The notes under the pieces: generated by a model
Database searches by the model: none
Seen by the model: the letters and a program-made list of their open reading frames with translations, nothing else
Told to the model about the DNA's origin: nothing
Position numbers and translations under genes: made by a program
Part shown: in pieces, positions 30,801-32,694 of the stretch
Numbering within the stretch: the stretch's first letter is position 1
Layout of the letters: each line of letters opens with the position of its first letter
Assembly (NCBI RefSeq): GCF_027604915.1
Contig: NZ_JAJAQC010000068.1
Coordinates: 1 to 32,694, forward strand
Length of the DNA: 32,694 nucleotides
DNA from: Streptomonospora mangrovi
GTDB taxonomy: Bacteria; Actinomycetota; Actinomycetes; Streptosporangiales; Streptosporangiaceae
Direction of reading: 5' to 3'

Positions 30801-32694
30801 TGAGGGGGTCGGCCGTGGGGCTCTGCGGGGTGGTCGGCTTGTTGCTGTTGCTGTTGCTGTTGCTGTTCGCCGGGTTGTTCTGGGGCTGCGGGGGCGTGCT
30901 GTTCTGAGCGGGTGCGTCGGGTCCGCCGAAGGCCACGGGGGCGGCCACGGGCGTCGCGTTCGGGTCGGGCGTGCCTGAGGTGTCCTCCACCCCGGTGGGC
31001 CGGCCGGAGACGTTACCCGCCCCGTTGACGGTGTCGGCGGTCCCGTTGAGAGAGCCGCCGTCCAGCGCGCCGAGGCCGTCGGTGCCCTTGCCGTTGAGGA
31101 CGCTGAAGTCGGCCAGCACCGGCGGTTTGCCGGTGTAGTCCTGCCCGCCGTTCACGCCGTTCACGCCGTTCGCGCCGTTCACGTCGGGTGCGGGCAGGGG
31201 TGCGGGCGTGGGCGCGTCGTCGCCGAGGTCGTGAAGGCTCGCGTCGTCGCCGCTCACCGACCCCTCGTCGGGCACCAGGTCGGGCACGTCGTGGAGCGCG
31301 GGCACCTCACCGCTCTCACTGCCCGTCTGGCCGCCGGTGTCGGTTTCGCCGCGTGTGTTGGGGGTGGGGGAGGGTGCGGCCTCGGGTGTGGGGATGTTGG
31401 GTTGGGCGTTGGGCGGGGTGAGGTCGGTGTCGGGTGCTTTGGGCGGGGTGAGGTCGAGGTCGGGGGCCTCGATGCCGTCGATGTCGCCCAGGTCGGCGCT
31501 GTCGGGTGCTTCGGGGCGGTCGGGGCCGGGGGCGCCGTCGAATCCGGGGGTGTCGTCGCCTCGGGGGGATCCGCCGCGCCCGCCGCCCGGCGCGTTGTCG
31601 CTGTCGGATCCGGTGGTGCCGCCGGGCACGGTGGTGTTGTCGGTCCCGGTGGCCGTGTCGCTGCCGGAGGTGGGGACCGGCTCGGGGACCGGGGCGATCT
31701 CCGGCGGTCCTTTGAGGGCGTTGATGGTGTTGACGGCGCCGTCGACGGCGAAGGTCTGGATGGTGGCCTGGGAGGCGCCGGCGGTGGCGGAGTAGCCGTT
31801 GGCCTTCCAGCCTTCCTCGGTGAGGGCGGCGTTGGTGACGCCTTCGCCGACGTAGCCCTCGATGGCGCCTGATCCCGCCCCGAGTCCGAGGTTTTGGACG
31901 TAGAAGGGGGTGCTGCGGAGGAAGGTGGGGACGTTGCCGTTGAGGGCGTGGGGGACGTCGTTGGCGAGGTGGTTGCGCACCGGCGGGGGCAGGCTGTCGC
32001 CCAGCACGTCGTCCAGGCTGCGGGTGAGGTCGTTGCGGCCCCAGTTGCGGGCGAAGGCGTCGGCGTAGTTGTTGCCGAGGTCGCGGGCTGCTTGGTGGCC
32101 GATGTCGTTGCCGAAGTGGCGGGCGAAGATGTCGGCGAAGTCGTTTTTGAATTCGGTGACGGCGGCGGGGTTGTCGAAGGGGCGTTTGCCTTCGATGCTC
32201 GCGAAGGCGGCGGCGAGGTCGTCTTGGTATTTGGAGAAGACCTCGGCCATGTCCCGGTTGATGTTGGGGACGTCGTTCGGTCCGACCTCCGGCTTGGGCA
32301 CCGTGTTCGGCGTGGGCTCCGGCTTGGGGTTGGGGACGTCGGGCCCGGGAGCCGGGGTCGGGTCGGGTTCGGTGCGGGTGCCGGGCGGGGGCGCCTCGTC
32401 GATCTTGGGCGGCGGTGCGGTGTCGATGCGGGGCGGGGGCGGGGTGTTGAGGAGGTTGTCGATGTTGTTGCGGAACAGGTTGCGGATCTGGGCGCTGGTG
32501 AGGTGGTCCACCCCGAAGGACAGGCCCGCCGAGATCAGGCCGGAGAGGCCGGCCCCGCCGTGGGCCATGTGGGTCATCTTGTTGTCCCAGCCCTTGCGGA
32601 CCCCGGCGTCGATCTGGGCGCGTTGGATGATGGAGTCGGCCGAGGCGAAGAGCTGCTCCATGATCTGGTGGCCGGGCGCGGTGAGCAGGAGCCA
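9874..32694 (-). CDS. Giant T7SS polymorphic toxin (5' end beyond window)
   Basis: One uninterrupted frame of 7,606 codons plus stop, still open at the right edge, so the true start is outside. An internal ATG at 32661 is used here for residue numbering. Layout N to C: helical/glycine module (1 to about 305); Pro/Thr/Gly/Asp linker (about 306-1077); Ala-rich coiled coil (about 1078-1517); large unit copy 1 (about 1518-3676); linker (to about 4380); unit copy 2 (about 4380-6303); linker; ADP-ribosyltransferase-like domain (about 6566-6765); Ser/Asp- and Tyr-rich linkers; C-terminal deaminase-like domain (about 7371-7595). Position beside the ESX genes, a modular build, terminal toxin domains and an overlapping immunity gene mark a polymorphic toxin. 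Export by the local T7SS is an inference. The N-terminal secretion domain, expected to be WXG100-like, is not in the window. Antisense frames along it are shadows. Confidence 0.93.
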   Translation of the reverse strand, partial: WLLLTAPGHQIMEQLFASADSIIQRAQIDAGVRKGWDNKMTHMAHGGAGLSGLISAGLSFGVDHLTSAQIRNLFRNNIDNLLNTPPPPRIDTAPPPKIDEAPPPGTRTEPDPTPAPGPDVPNPKPEPTPNTVPKPEVGPNDVPNINRDMAEVFSKYQDDLAAAFASIEGKRPFDNPAAVTEFKNDFADIFARHFGNDIGHQAARDLGNNYADAFARNWGRNDLTRSLDDVLGDSLPPPVRNHLANDVPHALNGNVPTFLRSTPFYVQNLGLGAGSGAIEGYVGEGVTNAALTEEGWKANGYSATAGASQATIQTFAVDGAVNTINALKGPPEIAPVPEPVPTSGSDTATGTDNTTVPGGTTGSDSDNAPGGGRGGSPRGDDTPGFDGAPGPDRPEAPDSADLGDIDGIEAPDLDLTPPKAPDTDLTPPNAQPNIPTPEAAPSPTPNTRGETDTGGQTGSESGEVPALHDVPDLVPDEGSVSGDDASLHDLGDDAPTPAPLPAPDVNGANGVNGVNGGQDYTGKPPVLADFSVLNGKGTDGLGALDGGSLNGTADTVNGAGNVSGRPTGVEDTSGTPDPNATPVAAPVAFGGPDAPAQNSTPPQPQNNPANSNSNSNSNKPTTPQSPTADPLTGGTDTPGRDSADLLTDSPQVDTQSTNGQETTTAPATAEYDDEFAPSPPPNTAADTPPAQSEATAPDPDPAAAERDESTPAEQPARDTAADSPSPQSDNTADDLDLSLYDYDDSAFTNPDPRTTEAPFGGKPEGLDLSPLHPKVPDFSGLSPKGFTTSTDPIAQFLADLGRADTWQTTPLPINLNTEIPIFSAWGNFNEPDDGYPPAGGSYYGRDRQGAPITASDQQAPTPAPTPPPAQDRAAEDTDDFGGLYDDDYGQVPATSTGDAPAPPFGALDLDGKPLPSFSGLGEKPPALPDFGTLSGKGGDGLPRSGDIVQDFLKGLGLRSHFPPLPDALNQSPLVLATFVPDSTELREFPATSSTTTTTTSGETTGNTGDTGGEQGGSEQSTQSTQQSTQTTVQPDPQAPAGDSGGTTGSFGSAPPPPPPPQQTGTAPDDVILPVENSGRQPETNADDSPITRATEARAKADELRTAATQSRDAAADAREAATEQRANADDLADRADRAATAADNARTTAETARETAGTRAEEYRRAAETARETTAEAGRLRTAANNADTEATRLEEAADAARTHAGDLRTEANDAHTRATGHAAALRAALEAAAAAQRHEARAQQARADAAGLRSQADRVGEDVRRLQQQLSDLRPAPQEPPAAPESPESSAPPETQGAPPATETAPAQDTADSPEAPRAPEAQATDTRDVDTPEADPRIADLERDIADLTAQVSGLRDQAGRHDGDAAEADRQAAEEWARSGIGPDDIARVQGELDTAFDHAQELSGRADTAEEQARQARDTANTARNSADEANTRAETAERTAADDRKQANTAKERADQADEAAQKAEEAANTAGKTARDLAREAADADYFATSAEFDAQRAEDAARRAQREAEDAARTADELARDAFPDTARLGPLLLSNWYGTHPVDSTGLLDQVQNQLTGITDPRVTPQMRTDIMDQVRRQASRDLRPFFTPQGFTATVRGPDGEWTLDLHVDPDAEYHRVTSMSQTLPPPTRRPKVLRSQTEGNPSTAYSYEGGHGGSKSFGIGILLTPFYIGPVGTGMPEDLMTLGVRAVGRFGIGYRSRATGFTSSGASTEVSSVELKGPPEPYEANLTVDLKLTPKAPPQATAIAPPPGNQAGGTTGDTTGGTSGGRTTTQTGDTTGDQAGPSTQSDTSTQADTPSPADTSTQADTGPITRTWETPVQLLVPGGPGTTPEGAPEQINLADPRDPATTEVPGPGIRAIDRAYPVYVGEVTSAPPTDPTSQTDQSGQTGQTDQSGQTEQDDQPDQTGRTDRAGESAQGGRPARGAGVGLADWVRDRLLGLSSADIQARANPAPARSTPPARTGRFTRRPKPPQPAKPSKNFTRHNTAALDGLRSGSLIQGNLNTMSTGYYDQDFVDAKGKPTTLRITSSPTSYRQLPTPPKVDEFSTIISRDSATSESKAKTSFWTLTLGGGADFRLPNRIFRFAPAVIEYLFRHNARRTSDSNADSASQVSMLWGSPDSVLYEVTRTYYAQFTGDSEPTRFTGTTYELLTADDARLLQTADSTAPHTETDASDSDPNTGSTTTDTNPDTDTDTDTSTDTETPTEPPFPHLRGDHPTRFHFAAPQSITFPDGNPFFSGAPAATETTGTGTAGTTTGADTTTAPGADTNTTATDANPNTNTNTNTNTTVTETTGTDDAAAGTTAQSSTDASPSPAKGTPFTEWVSQQLLQAIAQRYPGLVVPDRSRTKDNFAHRPGGRTSRWGRESRPFRRDYATALENSNRVYSAVEQAHLKGGLSKLTHDGLPVHLQESASFDIRDLFRSGKKFKRPELVTVRLFADVGPLQHTGTTERFVGSGISGSAQRGSRKGSGHSNSLAYRFVGSVSRGDVDAAGGRTPGGFLQHLRGAIGRRSSTGKGLSTSYGSDAFLLFTGTTDVWSSDITFNARIDDAKRYHGPNLLRQRGDRLGGGIQARMEIATPRLKRPVPDNITPITADGTTAPNPASGTGTTGRPSGSYERLTPDQARDIVNGRGRRHSPALPPIPENAAVDGSATATSSAPDPSSTTASSSTTGTSSAPDPSSTTGTSSTTDTTSAPDPSSTTSRANPPSLNSRLDDAGIFLLSVNTGGQTPAQAPGSDDSAATTPQPSLLDLNRRMFSSEFGGSRYFGRRDFYMRKYDHFTGEDDAGRQFFENLLSEENLAANLFNGIVSRPEMDGGALSHNTIRPTIVTDAVVESATAVPAEATLLINGAARSGLSRGRVRSWLATVGGSHLPSLNTNRADNDPDSTRGDARNPTLFTGPSAAKTWTFSSRGDTTARGYTVKSTFVHKTDSAYLIQGSGLIRQAAQFARELDLAGTFYRSPLYTGWQTRFDDLFAGFAHAWDALSSRLVPDRFTGPDGNSPLDTRDVPPPPESVDVRPGLADTGITFRPADAEAALTDLETKLAAHDLELTGNSRARLAQALASHLSDNPNSGVPIPVDIRHIVNRTSFPKTPMELPSVPAVIHVRANRSSAPPEVGYLGGESEFRETRSFTFSTTTAHTHGTMSTKGVGGFGTMVPNTTDTNPDHDNHRSQTGSPAALSSISPPHDTTVASSHSDTAANTEADTRTVVVAVPAPFAKLGAENDLTLTLEVVGDGLSPKLELPRDVRTDGITASGSAGRVQTVYPAPYLQFGGDTTGTAGDGTASAGTNPGRTTQDDGADSTENALQRWKTPPQQDGTDEAAQQQAPPSSADILLPVAIENDGKAVLDLGYTVLASANGWKPDTDAAQDGADGHYTDAEITEARDHAKSRLNLHPRSDAVGQELSRTALPSHFISANTSGGISFDDQGKTSWGMAIRPDYGSSRVLYVAPTGSVTDSHAPSRSGGTTIDHGGGVIATGGAALGDATTGGFNDHHSGTQYSSGDATRISHSGGAHDISTAPKPPEELLKIYSGPLYLVEFDTAWAIAAQRRSALPSTLGEMIGGTPHPHIGEATTKVTAWVSQDTAVRLGILGGPPDTATARAVDTIAVRQQALANAEKDYLAARRDLWWATQDAKGKPAESPEFREYQRLEKLADRRGREYTQAAADWLAAERAATSLLNGGTVDTSSGGPDDGAGGSSRNPGGDFDRDGRGGSGSDRFDGRDGSNGGDNAGSSRDGDTQGNGGGGGRGKRVRFADEPEYFDGGTGRGAQDFDAAPPPLRTQSETAPTDTAAAAPPAEAAGRTPAAAPDGGRGTGSASANDADTGPATSPNRADRSGQAEQNEQADQSDVDSLYDSLYDDSLYGDGPAAGEPGAERSGFATLPWEPVAPKAPDLSFLVKPPLLADPPPQTVAELIASFTRHPEAMKDISLPTMGDRTVTVAMTHVPPIAPPPGLNGSTPAGAPQGTGAQNTAPQDGGRQDAPGQDGGRQGDGRDGRQDARGPGGGRQDTGQRASGDAASDAASEAASSLPSDMGDTLTDLFRAELGQQGATPTQQAGQDPSGSEPGSGPESSESAESSSDSESESGSESDGEGEAPQTRQPVPGPAAEQGTDRDTAPDTRPQERPAPADQEAEDAGYESDSEETDAESESDQEDGSDDEDAPVPAPPPPGGSLSRWLDGLDALDALTGAPSTRPRPGDRSMTPPPGATTRRPDDARSTHSVESAPAAFDYTDAAPRQATVSTATETAPEERPAPGPAESAESTASPESAESTATVVRHPTPESGESSAEEAGPQESAAEETDTDADTGEQPERRPEQQPGDQSPQQPEQQPAPEDSDHSDESSSDSSDEDTGHREDRGKQPERPQETGGDGDPEGTTATAEEPPVDNVDLGFLLTSNLFRPNLIQVGDLPGHITQRMEALRFGNSSTRTGIVNAVGAQARKDPRPFFKPNGFSTKVEGPGGTWEVKFRVNPSATYRLQPKPPAPLSRRPHPADRPGAEQGTPAAPRTDRAPRPRVTTSVGAAASQSSSGSHGGHKSASLAILITPFFIAPDGLTGNFGWRGTFRVTGAYHARATSHNVSQSAGVTRSVELRGEPDTYSADLPLTMEIIPPGRPPVVDTSHFTVNLDVPGGVRTSPADAPKRITLPDPHLRDAGGRRGSGPFPGPGARRITQSHPVKAGPITRVPRPGEPPAAPGTADQHAIADFIFDHLMADDYPRRVTNSIQELRDRLNQRREEYRATIRDAFSDENIEHTVMQMTTGPFQLTFRDAKDVPQVVEFRSSPTTYNLLPVVPKLNDFTLMAGTAKNTGTGKSQTSSLSVHFGSGLDITPPLTTSEIATRVAPLYGDVTGGRALSKGGSKGSTGSVTPMLWGTPDLAAYDVRRNFHVRFYGDSDSHLFTGTVTEILTSEDARMIKSAEVPPPGGPTQMAGESSRGAQNTPDPTRTPPFANLAAPNPTNLSWSMPVAFTWPDGHMYFPAAPTDGTAPPTPEELEQFGRTVADWVTQNLLNEIAEHRPGMVITSPDRTKSDYTHRPSHLGRPFLALSPRERPPLRRNFQVALGNTLKVAQEISEATLKAGHVELPHDGLLVVLTDTALNKPDTVAVRLFADLGAFRHAGTTDRSTGIEVAASSSRGSNKGATWSWTGGARIFSNLRAGGLDARGGRTPGGVFGQVRASLNWRRDRSQGQGTDFTFTATLLFDGKSDLWEAPAVFTAHFYEKDDIGQSRRPVPVRSRGHQLRTAVPALLETSTPRLPDGIRLDAPRVTGDSGRIRDMDPADARRAITGRAPAVPSRPAITAPPPGGPSGRQAGATDPATDPTAIDLPVRTQGGTTTRPQGAPDPALQSTGGSDTRAEGSRTTAPPSITDRLVGAGAVVVDVNVNYRLGSDNVHLIDATARMFSKEGVGPRLGGLRDGFSRKLDHHTEESEGGRRFYPDSLSKQNLAANLLSGIRTNLDMSGGLRSPHHIRVAMQTTADLTGVTFVPVKAMVILEGEAPLSLSTGVSRTWRFATGASAAPSLSTAPTVPPDRANQTPVDSTFNPTFFSGPTLDRRWDLSIRSDGAAGGFSVKRSYLIKPMFSYLFNASGRVQQAMEIRPDWSIGPTRPRTPVYTGWYSDTDNLVSGFLHAWDALASGLLPELAVGLAGPAGPARVVPADQPALTGGSGGEPSGGTDGDFADALAVRPGFEDAGTPFRAPDATAALDALATRLAGHGLELTADSRDDLDNALRSHLGKNPNSQVPVPVKVRRVNHNMVVADTPALDATVNISRTWADTGQTTYIGGEAEYREKYTWSLTHSRSKGKGASTTAGFSGFSFMTPLPYRGDGHTAADTPSGVMPSSFSPSHAHSVNSGSSRDQDLSSTETQTVLLAIPTPYAKVSHDTVVHLDLRIESTGATVGLQVPETVRTNGVQVTAPGGTVQSLFPSPYLVFTDGTAGALVPVPPGHVTSSEEDPMTALSGWEGEDADERTPDALALPAAIENKGQAVRDLAHVVVARSLGWTPRPGVHVDGDGEYTPAGVAAARDHNGAKLGLDSRYEAIDQHLKSDALIGLYLSADSEGGVPLLDFGPTSWGLKASPVPSTGMILDVAPVGTLDAFHTDSTARTDTDNRSSGAAHGGGPANAHTTNATFDPVHTGTQYTSVEAAQSTHSGGPASATLATSAPSHTSRLRQEPFYLVEFDSHWAAAADSGQGTFIGDTTTRLAAWVPQSDALAMGIISQADIDAFAGRRSDLSAVQEDFAAADEALLEAAHDLSLAVATAGGPDGAGTSADTADTVAAKRSAFNERLRTYNQRLHEWQSAVIDARAALEQLNASSAPSTESGDTDAEDGAGGRDSGTAPDGAGGPASGHRQAPPPPGDRQADTAEDDDLYGVTSDSGTDDEAEGDGARHSPQPPAPQTQPQPQPETQQQPQDGTESGGDVLPAPKGPITADSSDEDAPRPDPRPAPDPRTARQSADPESEDDLYGATPPRGRSPERGAATEDPVRAAETPQERPGQDIVALFNSALNPAAHPAQAPSPLQQEAPAQEPAEESGSEDEGAGRGGEESAPKPPAQDTGAVDGTTVETAGDSPVGDRPAEVPYRTFATNEEASAYLDGPMATPDLPDRERAYVRYYAAHGSAVINRELERDPDLANATPSMREAVEHIDRAIGRGSAPEPLILFRGSDSAPPGVSPYDDAAMRNLVGTTYTDPRYTSTALAAKPVRPHLRVQYSIRVPQGHPVLNVRNTLPRDSHDEFEVLVPRGTTFVVHAVHRVPDVTPGIPSWWVELEAVPAGWQPSEDWTPAPRGVETDRHRGQDSGPVDTQTEIPAPAPVATEQSGAEEPIGERPNIQQPAPQQPAAARPDTEDGRGYDSDTEDLSDSEEESASEAESDSEETGGPGTRQPAPQQPAGQPPAAAQPGTRDGRGQDTDTDDLSDSEEESGSESDSESDAEQGPVSAPAGPRQSPAGPQPQQAPQPGGGTRQDGAADGASDSESDSDAASDSEQDGTPAPAPSRQSPDARAAASHPPAPAPARQDDTDGESDGAEDGRGGQESDESSAEDGGEDSASSSDEDEDGDQDDSSEADDSEDSDDASDSDTDSDDDDAPAPAAGGPSGSSSPPSPRGGGTGDRGDRAGGSGSPGRRGGSPAAPQGANTRPATAGGTPDTTGAAERSGDGDTTDDGIPDLYDYEEPPAQPAAEDADPNDPWGGNPPRTPDFSALIDPKKGKDAPRTVEEVVADLLYRHGIEDVVPSSPTSEQVFVMRAEDSRPRPQRRRSDSPDRRGPRSYRERADAYPPETEAGPSEAGPSEAGPSEAGPSDYDEGDYSGYGQAQYPAYPAETQYSQAPADVQYSQYPADVQYSQYPATTSYSYDPQPATAGPAEAPAPQEASQQQAAPEPPRAVPPDYSQPHVIETVAEDRLTREDGLITHVDGVPVAHYVRGLIEARAEGMRDFIQRTPRNRRDRRINGLGGRHGAVNAVVFDRRSGVVAEAVNGNPGDLIRPEHVHPLIAERIEQMRGRYPDPGYPRTSRRRHMPFPHFAHPLRHAEIKALNALLWSRGYDVNGIDLNEFQIDAMFTLFEDGARIAPCCANCSRIVQGARTNNLRYYYPHGHPSFEDGILSGDIDQA
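9877..10550 (-). other. C-terminal zinc deaminase toxin domain (YwqJ-like)
   Basis: Residues about 7371-7595 of the giant protein. The cytidine-deaminase-fold signature is complete: H7513-A-E7515 (HAEIKALN, coded at 10117-10125 for HAE) and PCCANC (coded at 9982-9999), where Cys7557 and Cys7560 form the C-x2-C zinc pair and Glu7515 would be the proton shuttle. An upstream strand (GAVNAVVFDRRSGVVAEAVNG) fits the beta-hairpin that opens the deaminase fold. The YwqK-like immunity gene directly downstream favours the YwqJ clade. The likely substrate is a nucleic acid or nucleotide base in the target cell; which one cannot be read from sequence. Confidence 0.85.
10663..10770 (-). repeat. Tyr-rich 27-bp tandem repeat
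   Basis: Four units of 27 bp (10663-10689, 10690-10716, 10717-10743, 10744-10770), the first two nearly identical, encode the nine-residue unit ADVQYSQYP with decay outward. The flank adds more Tyr (DYDEGDYSGYGQ). It forms a flexible Tyr/Gln/Pro linker just before the deaminase domain. Confidence 0.85.
10802..10861 (-). repeat. 15-bp tandem repeat encoding SEAGP
   Basis: Four 15-bp units (TCGGACGGCCCCGCC on the plus strand, last unit with changes) encode a run of (EAGPS). Length changes would stay in frame. Confidence 0.85.
10955..11220 (-). other. LYD/PDFS linker module, copy 4
   Basis: IPDLYDYEEP, then NPPRTPDFSALIDPKKGK, then an amphipathic stretch (VEEVVADLLYRHG) and a hydrophobic strand (EQVFVMR). 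The same order of elements is seen at 20830-21145, 29745-30070 and 30215-30490. This copy sits ahead of the Tyr-rich linker and the deaminase. Function unknown. Confidence 0.6.
11920..12207 (-). repeat. Tandem duplication in Ser/Asp/Glu-rich linker
   Basis: Two adjacent units (about 11920-12054 and 12073-12207) share long identical stretches, for example CTCCTCGGAGTCGGAGAGGT at 11941 and 12109 and GGGCTGCTGGGGGGCGGGCT at 12031 and 12184. The encoded core is DGRG-x-D-x-DT-x-DLSDSEEES followed by QPAPQQPA. The surrounding 11420-12210 region is an acidic Ser/Asp linker (for example SDDASDSDTDSDDDD), reminiscent of the Sdr-type stalks of surface proteins. Confidence 0.8.
12370..12966 (-). other. 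ADP-ribosyltransferase-like toxin domain (R-S-E type)
   Basis: Residues about 6566-6765 of the giant protein. All three signature blocks are present in order: LILFRGSD with Arg6651 (codon 12709-12711), DPRYTSTAL with Ser6683 (codon 12613-12615) for the STS block, and DEFEVLVPRGT with the E-x-E pair Glu6723/Glu6725 (codons 12493-12495 and 12487-12489). Spacing and an N-terminal helical part (EEASAYLDG ... VRYYAAHGSAVINREL) match exoenzyme-type ADP-ribosyltransferases (ADPrib_exo_Tox-like). E-x-E enzymes of this class usually modify arginine; the target here is unknown. It is internal, with about 600 more residues before the deaminase. Confidence 0.85.
12971..13754 (-). other. Low-complexity linker between unit copy 2 and ADP-ribosyltransferase domain
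   Basis: Residues about 6304-6564: Pro/Gln/Asp/Glu-rich. It contains two orphan acidic LYG motifs (EDDDLYGVTSDSGTDDE near 13590 and ESEDDLYGATPP near 13310) without the PDFS part of the module, and one short possible helix (GQDIVALFNSALNP near 13200). Confidence 0.6.
13755..19525 (-). repeat. Large intragenic unit, copy 2 (about 1,925 aa)
   Basis: Residues about 4380-6303. It is collinear with copy 1 over its whole length. Paired landmarks: RPFF at 19339-19350 (copy 1: 27910-27921), GRTPGG near 17179-17200 (25180-25200), YTGW at 15850-15861 (23782-23793), YLVEFD at 14155-14172 (22060-22077, the same 18 bases in both). Other shared blocks include HAWDAL, NPNS-VP-PV, HTGTQYTS, HSGG and TSWG. 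It is rich in short beta-like strands and ends in a helical stretch. I recognise no named domain. Boundaries are approximate. Confidence 0.85.
19530..20829 (-). other. Acidic and Gln/Gly-rich linker between the two large units
   Basis: Residues about 3945-4378. From C to N: a Glu/Pro/Ser stretch (19530-20000), a short conserved-looking patch GGSLSRWLDGLDALDALTG (20105-20175), an acidic Ser/Asp/Glu stretch (20180-20600, for example SESESGSESDGEGE), and QDGGRQ-type repeats (20645-20790). Probably disordered. Confidence 0.6.
20830..21145 (-). other. LYD/PDFS linker module, copy 3
   Basis: DSLYDSLYDDSLYGDGP, then WEPVAPKAPDLSFLVKPP, then TVAELIASFTRHPEA and the strand DRTVTVAMTHVPP. It has the same element order as the other copies, and it separates large unit 1 from the linker to unit 2. 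The LYD part is itself repeated three times here. Confidence 0.6.
24578..24718 (-). repeat. 54-bp tandem repeat encoding a Ser/Thr/Pro linker
   Basis: GTGGACGAGGGGTCCGGGGC recurs at 24581, 24635 and 24689, a 54-bp period. It encodes SSAPDPSSTTGTSSTT-type 18-residue units inside large unit copy 1; copy 2 has a different Thr/Gln/Pro stretch at the matching point. Confidence 0.85.
25816..25845 (-). repeat. (GGTGTT)5 hexanucleotide repeat encoding Asn-Thr
   Basis: Five perfect GGTGTT units encode (NT)5 within unit copy 1. Slippage would change length without breaking frame. Confidence 0.9.
26077..26124 (-). repeat. Imperfect GTCGGT repeat encoding Asp-Thr
   Basis: Three perfect GTCGGT units (26089-26106) flanked by imperfect ones encode a DTDTDT-type stretch in unit copy 1. 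Confidence 0.8.
28115..29430 (-). other. Alanine-rich coiled-coil region
   Basis: Residues about 1078-1517. Long Ala/Glu/Arg/Asp helices with near-heptad Ala spacing (for example ADRAATAADNARTTAETARE and AEEAANTAGKTARDLAREA), split in two by a Pro/Glu/Ser hinge (about 28690-28880). It is likely an extended rod between the N-terminal linker and the first large unit. Similar Ala-rich rods occur in other long exported proteins; no specific partner can be named. Confidence 0.8.
29745..30070 (-). other. LYD/PDFS linker module, copy 2
   Basis: DFGGLYDDDYGQVP, then GALDLDGKPLPSFSGLGEKP and a second PALPDFGTLSGKGGDGLP, then DIVQDFLKGLGLRSHFP and the strand SPLVLATFVP. It follows module copy 1 closely. 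Confidence 0.6.
30215..30490 (-). other. LYD/PDFS linker module, copy 1
   Basis: DLDLSLYDYDDSAF, then KVPDFSGLSPKG, then DPIAQFLADLGRAD and the strand IPIFSAWGNF. A more degenerate PPVLADFSVLNGKGTDGLG lies further upstream in the protein at about 31050-31130. Confidence 0.6.
30841..30867 (-). repeat. (GTTGCT)4 hexanucleotide repeat encoding Asn-Ser
   Basis: Four perfect GTTGCT units plus a partial GTT encode (SN)n in the N-terminal linker. In-frame length variation is possible. Confidence 0.9.
31739..32694 (-). other. N-terminal helical module of the giant toxin (cut by window edge)
   Basis: The first visible residues (WLLLTAPGHQ, before the ATG at 32661) are in frame, so the domain continues outside. 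Inside are a helical part with a Gly-rich patch (AHGGAGLSGLISAGLSFGVD), a Pro-rich spacer (32285-32440), and a second helical part with a Gly/Ala patch (LGLGAGSGAIEGYVGEGVTN). Such helical, glycine-patched segments follow the WXG100-like domain in large actinobacterial T7SS effectors as I know them, so this is probably the secretion-related part. Confidence 0.5.

Overview
The window comes from a very GC-rich actinobacterium. The composition, the strong G/C third-codon bias, the GTG starts and the ESX-type secretion genes fit a filamentous actinomycete, possibly Nocardiopsis-like; the genus is an inference from general resemblance only. Nearly all of the sequence is coding. It holds one type VII secretion (ESX/T7SS) locus with a giant effector and its probable immunity gene. 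I see no tRNA, rRNA, insertion sequence or CRISPR array.

Left part (1-9.4 kb): a leftward operon eccD (ubiquitin-like domain plus 11 membrane helices) - eccB - two WXG100 substrates, divergent from a rightward, unsplit three-ATPase eccC. The 341-bp eccC/eccD gap contains a relatively AT-rich island, probably the divergent promoter. Downstream of eccC, on the other strand, lies a mycosin (mycP-type) gene. Its product keeps the signal peptide, subtilase-like body and C-terminal membrane anchor but lacks the catalytic Asp, His and Ser and the oxyanion Asn, so it looks like a pseudoprotease. No eccE or eccA is visible.

Right part (9.5-32.7 kb): one leftward reading frame of at least 7,606 codons fills about 70% of the window and is still open at the right edge. 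N to C it reads: a helical, glycine-containing module; a long Pro/Thr/Asp/Gly linker; an Ala-rich coiled coil; a roughly 2,150-residue unit; a linker; a diverged second copy of that unit (about 1,925 residues); a linker; an R-S-E type ADP-ribosyltransferase-like domain; Ser/Asp-rich and Tyr-rich linkers; and a C-terminal zinc deaminase-like domain (HAE ... PCCANC). A composite short module, an acidic LYD motif followed by PDFS and an amphipathic stretch, recurs at the joints between large segments. The stop codon overlaps (ATGA) the start of a 123-residue MORN-like protein resembling the YwqK family, members of which pair with YwqJ-type deaminase toxins.

Working model (inference): the WXG100 pair and EccB/C/D form a T7SS that exports a two-warhead polymorphic toxin, with the MORN-like protein protecting the producer from the deaminase and the inactive mycosin serving a structural rather than a proteolytic role.
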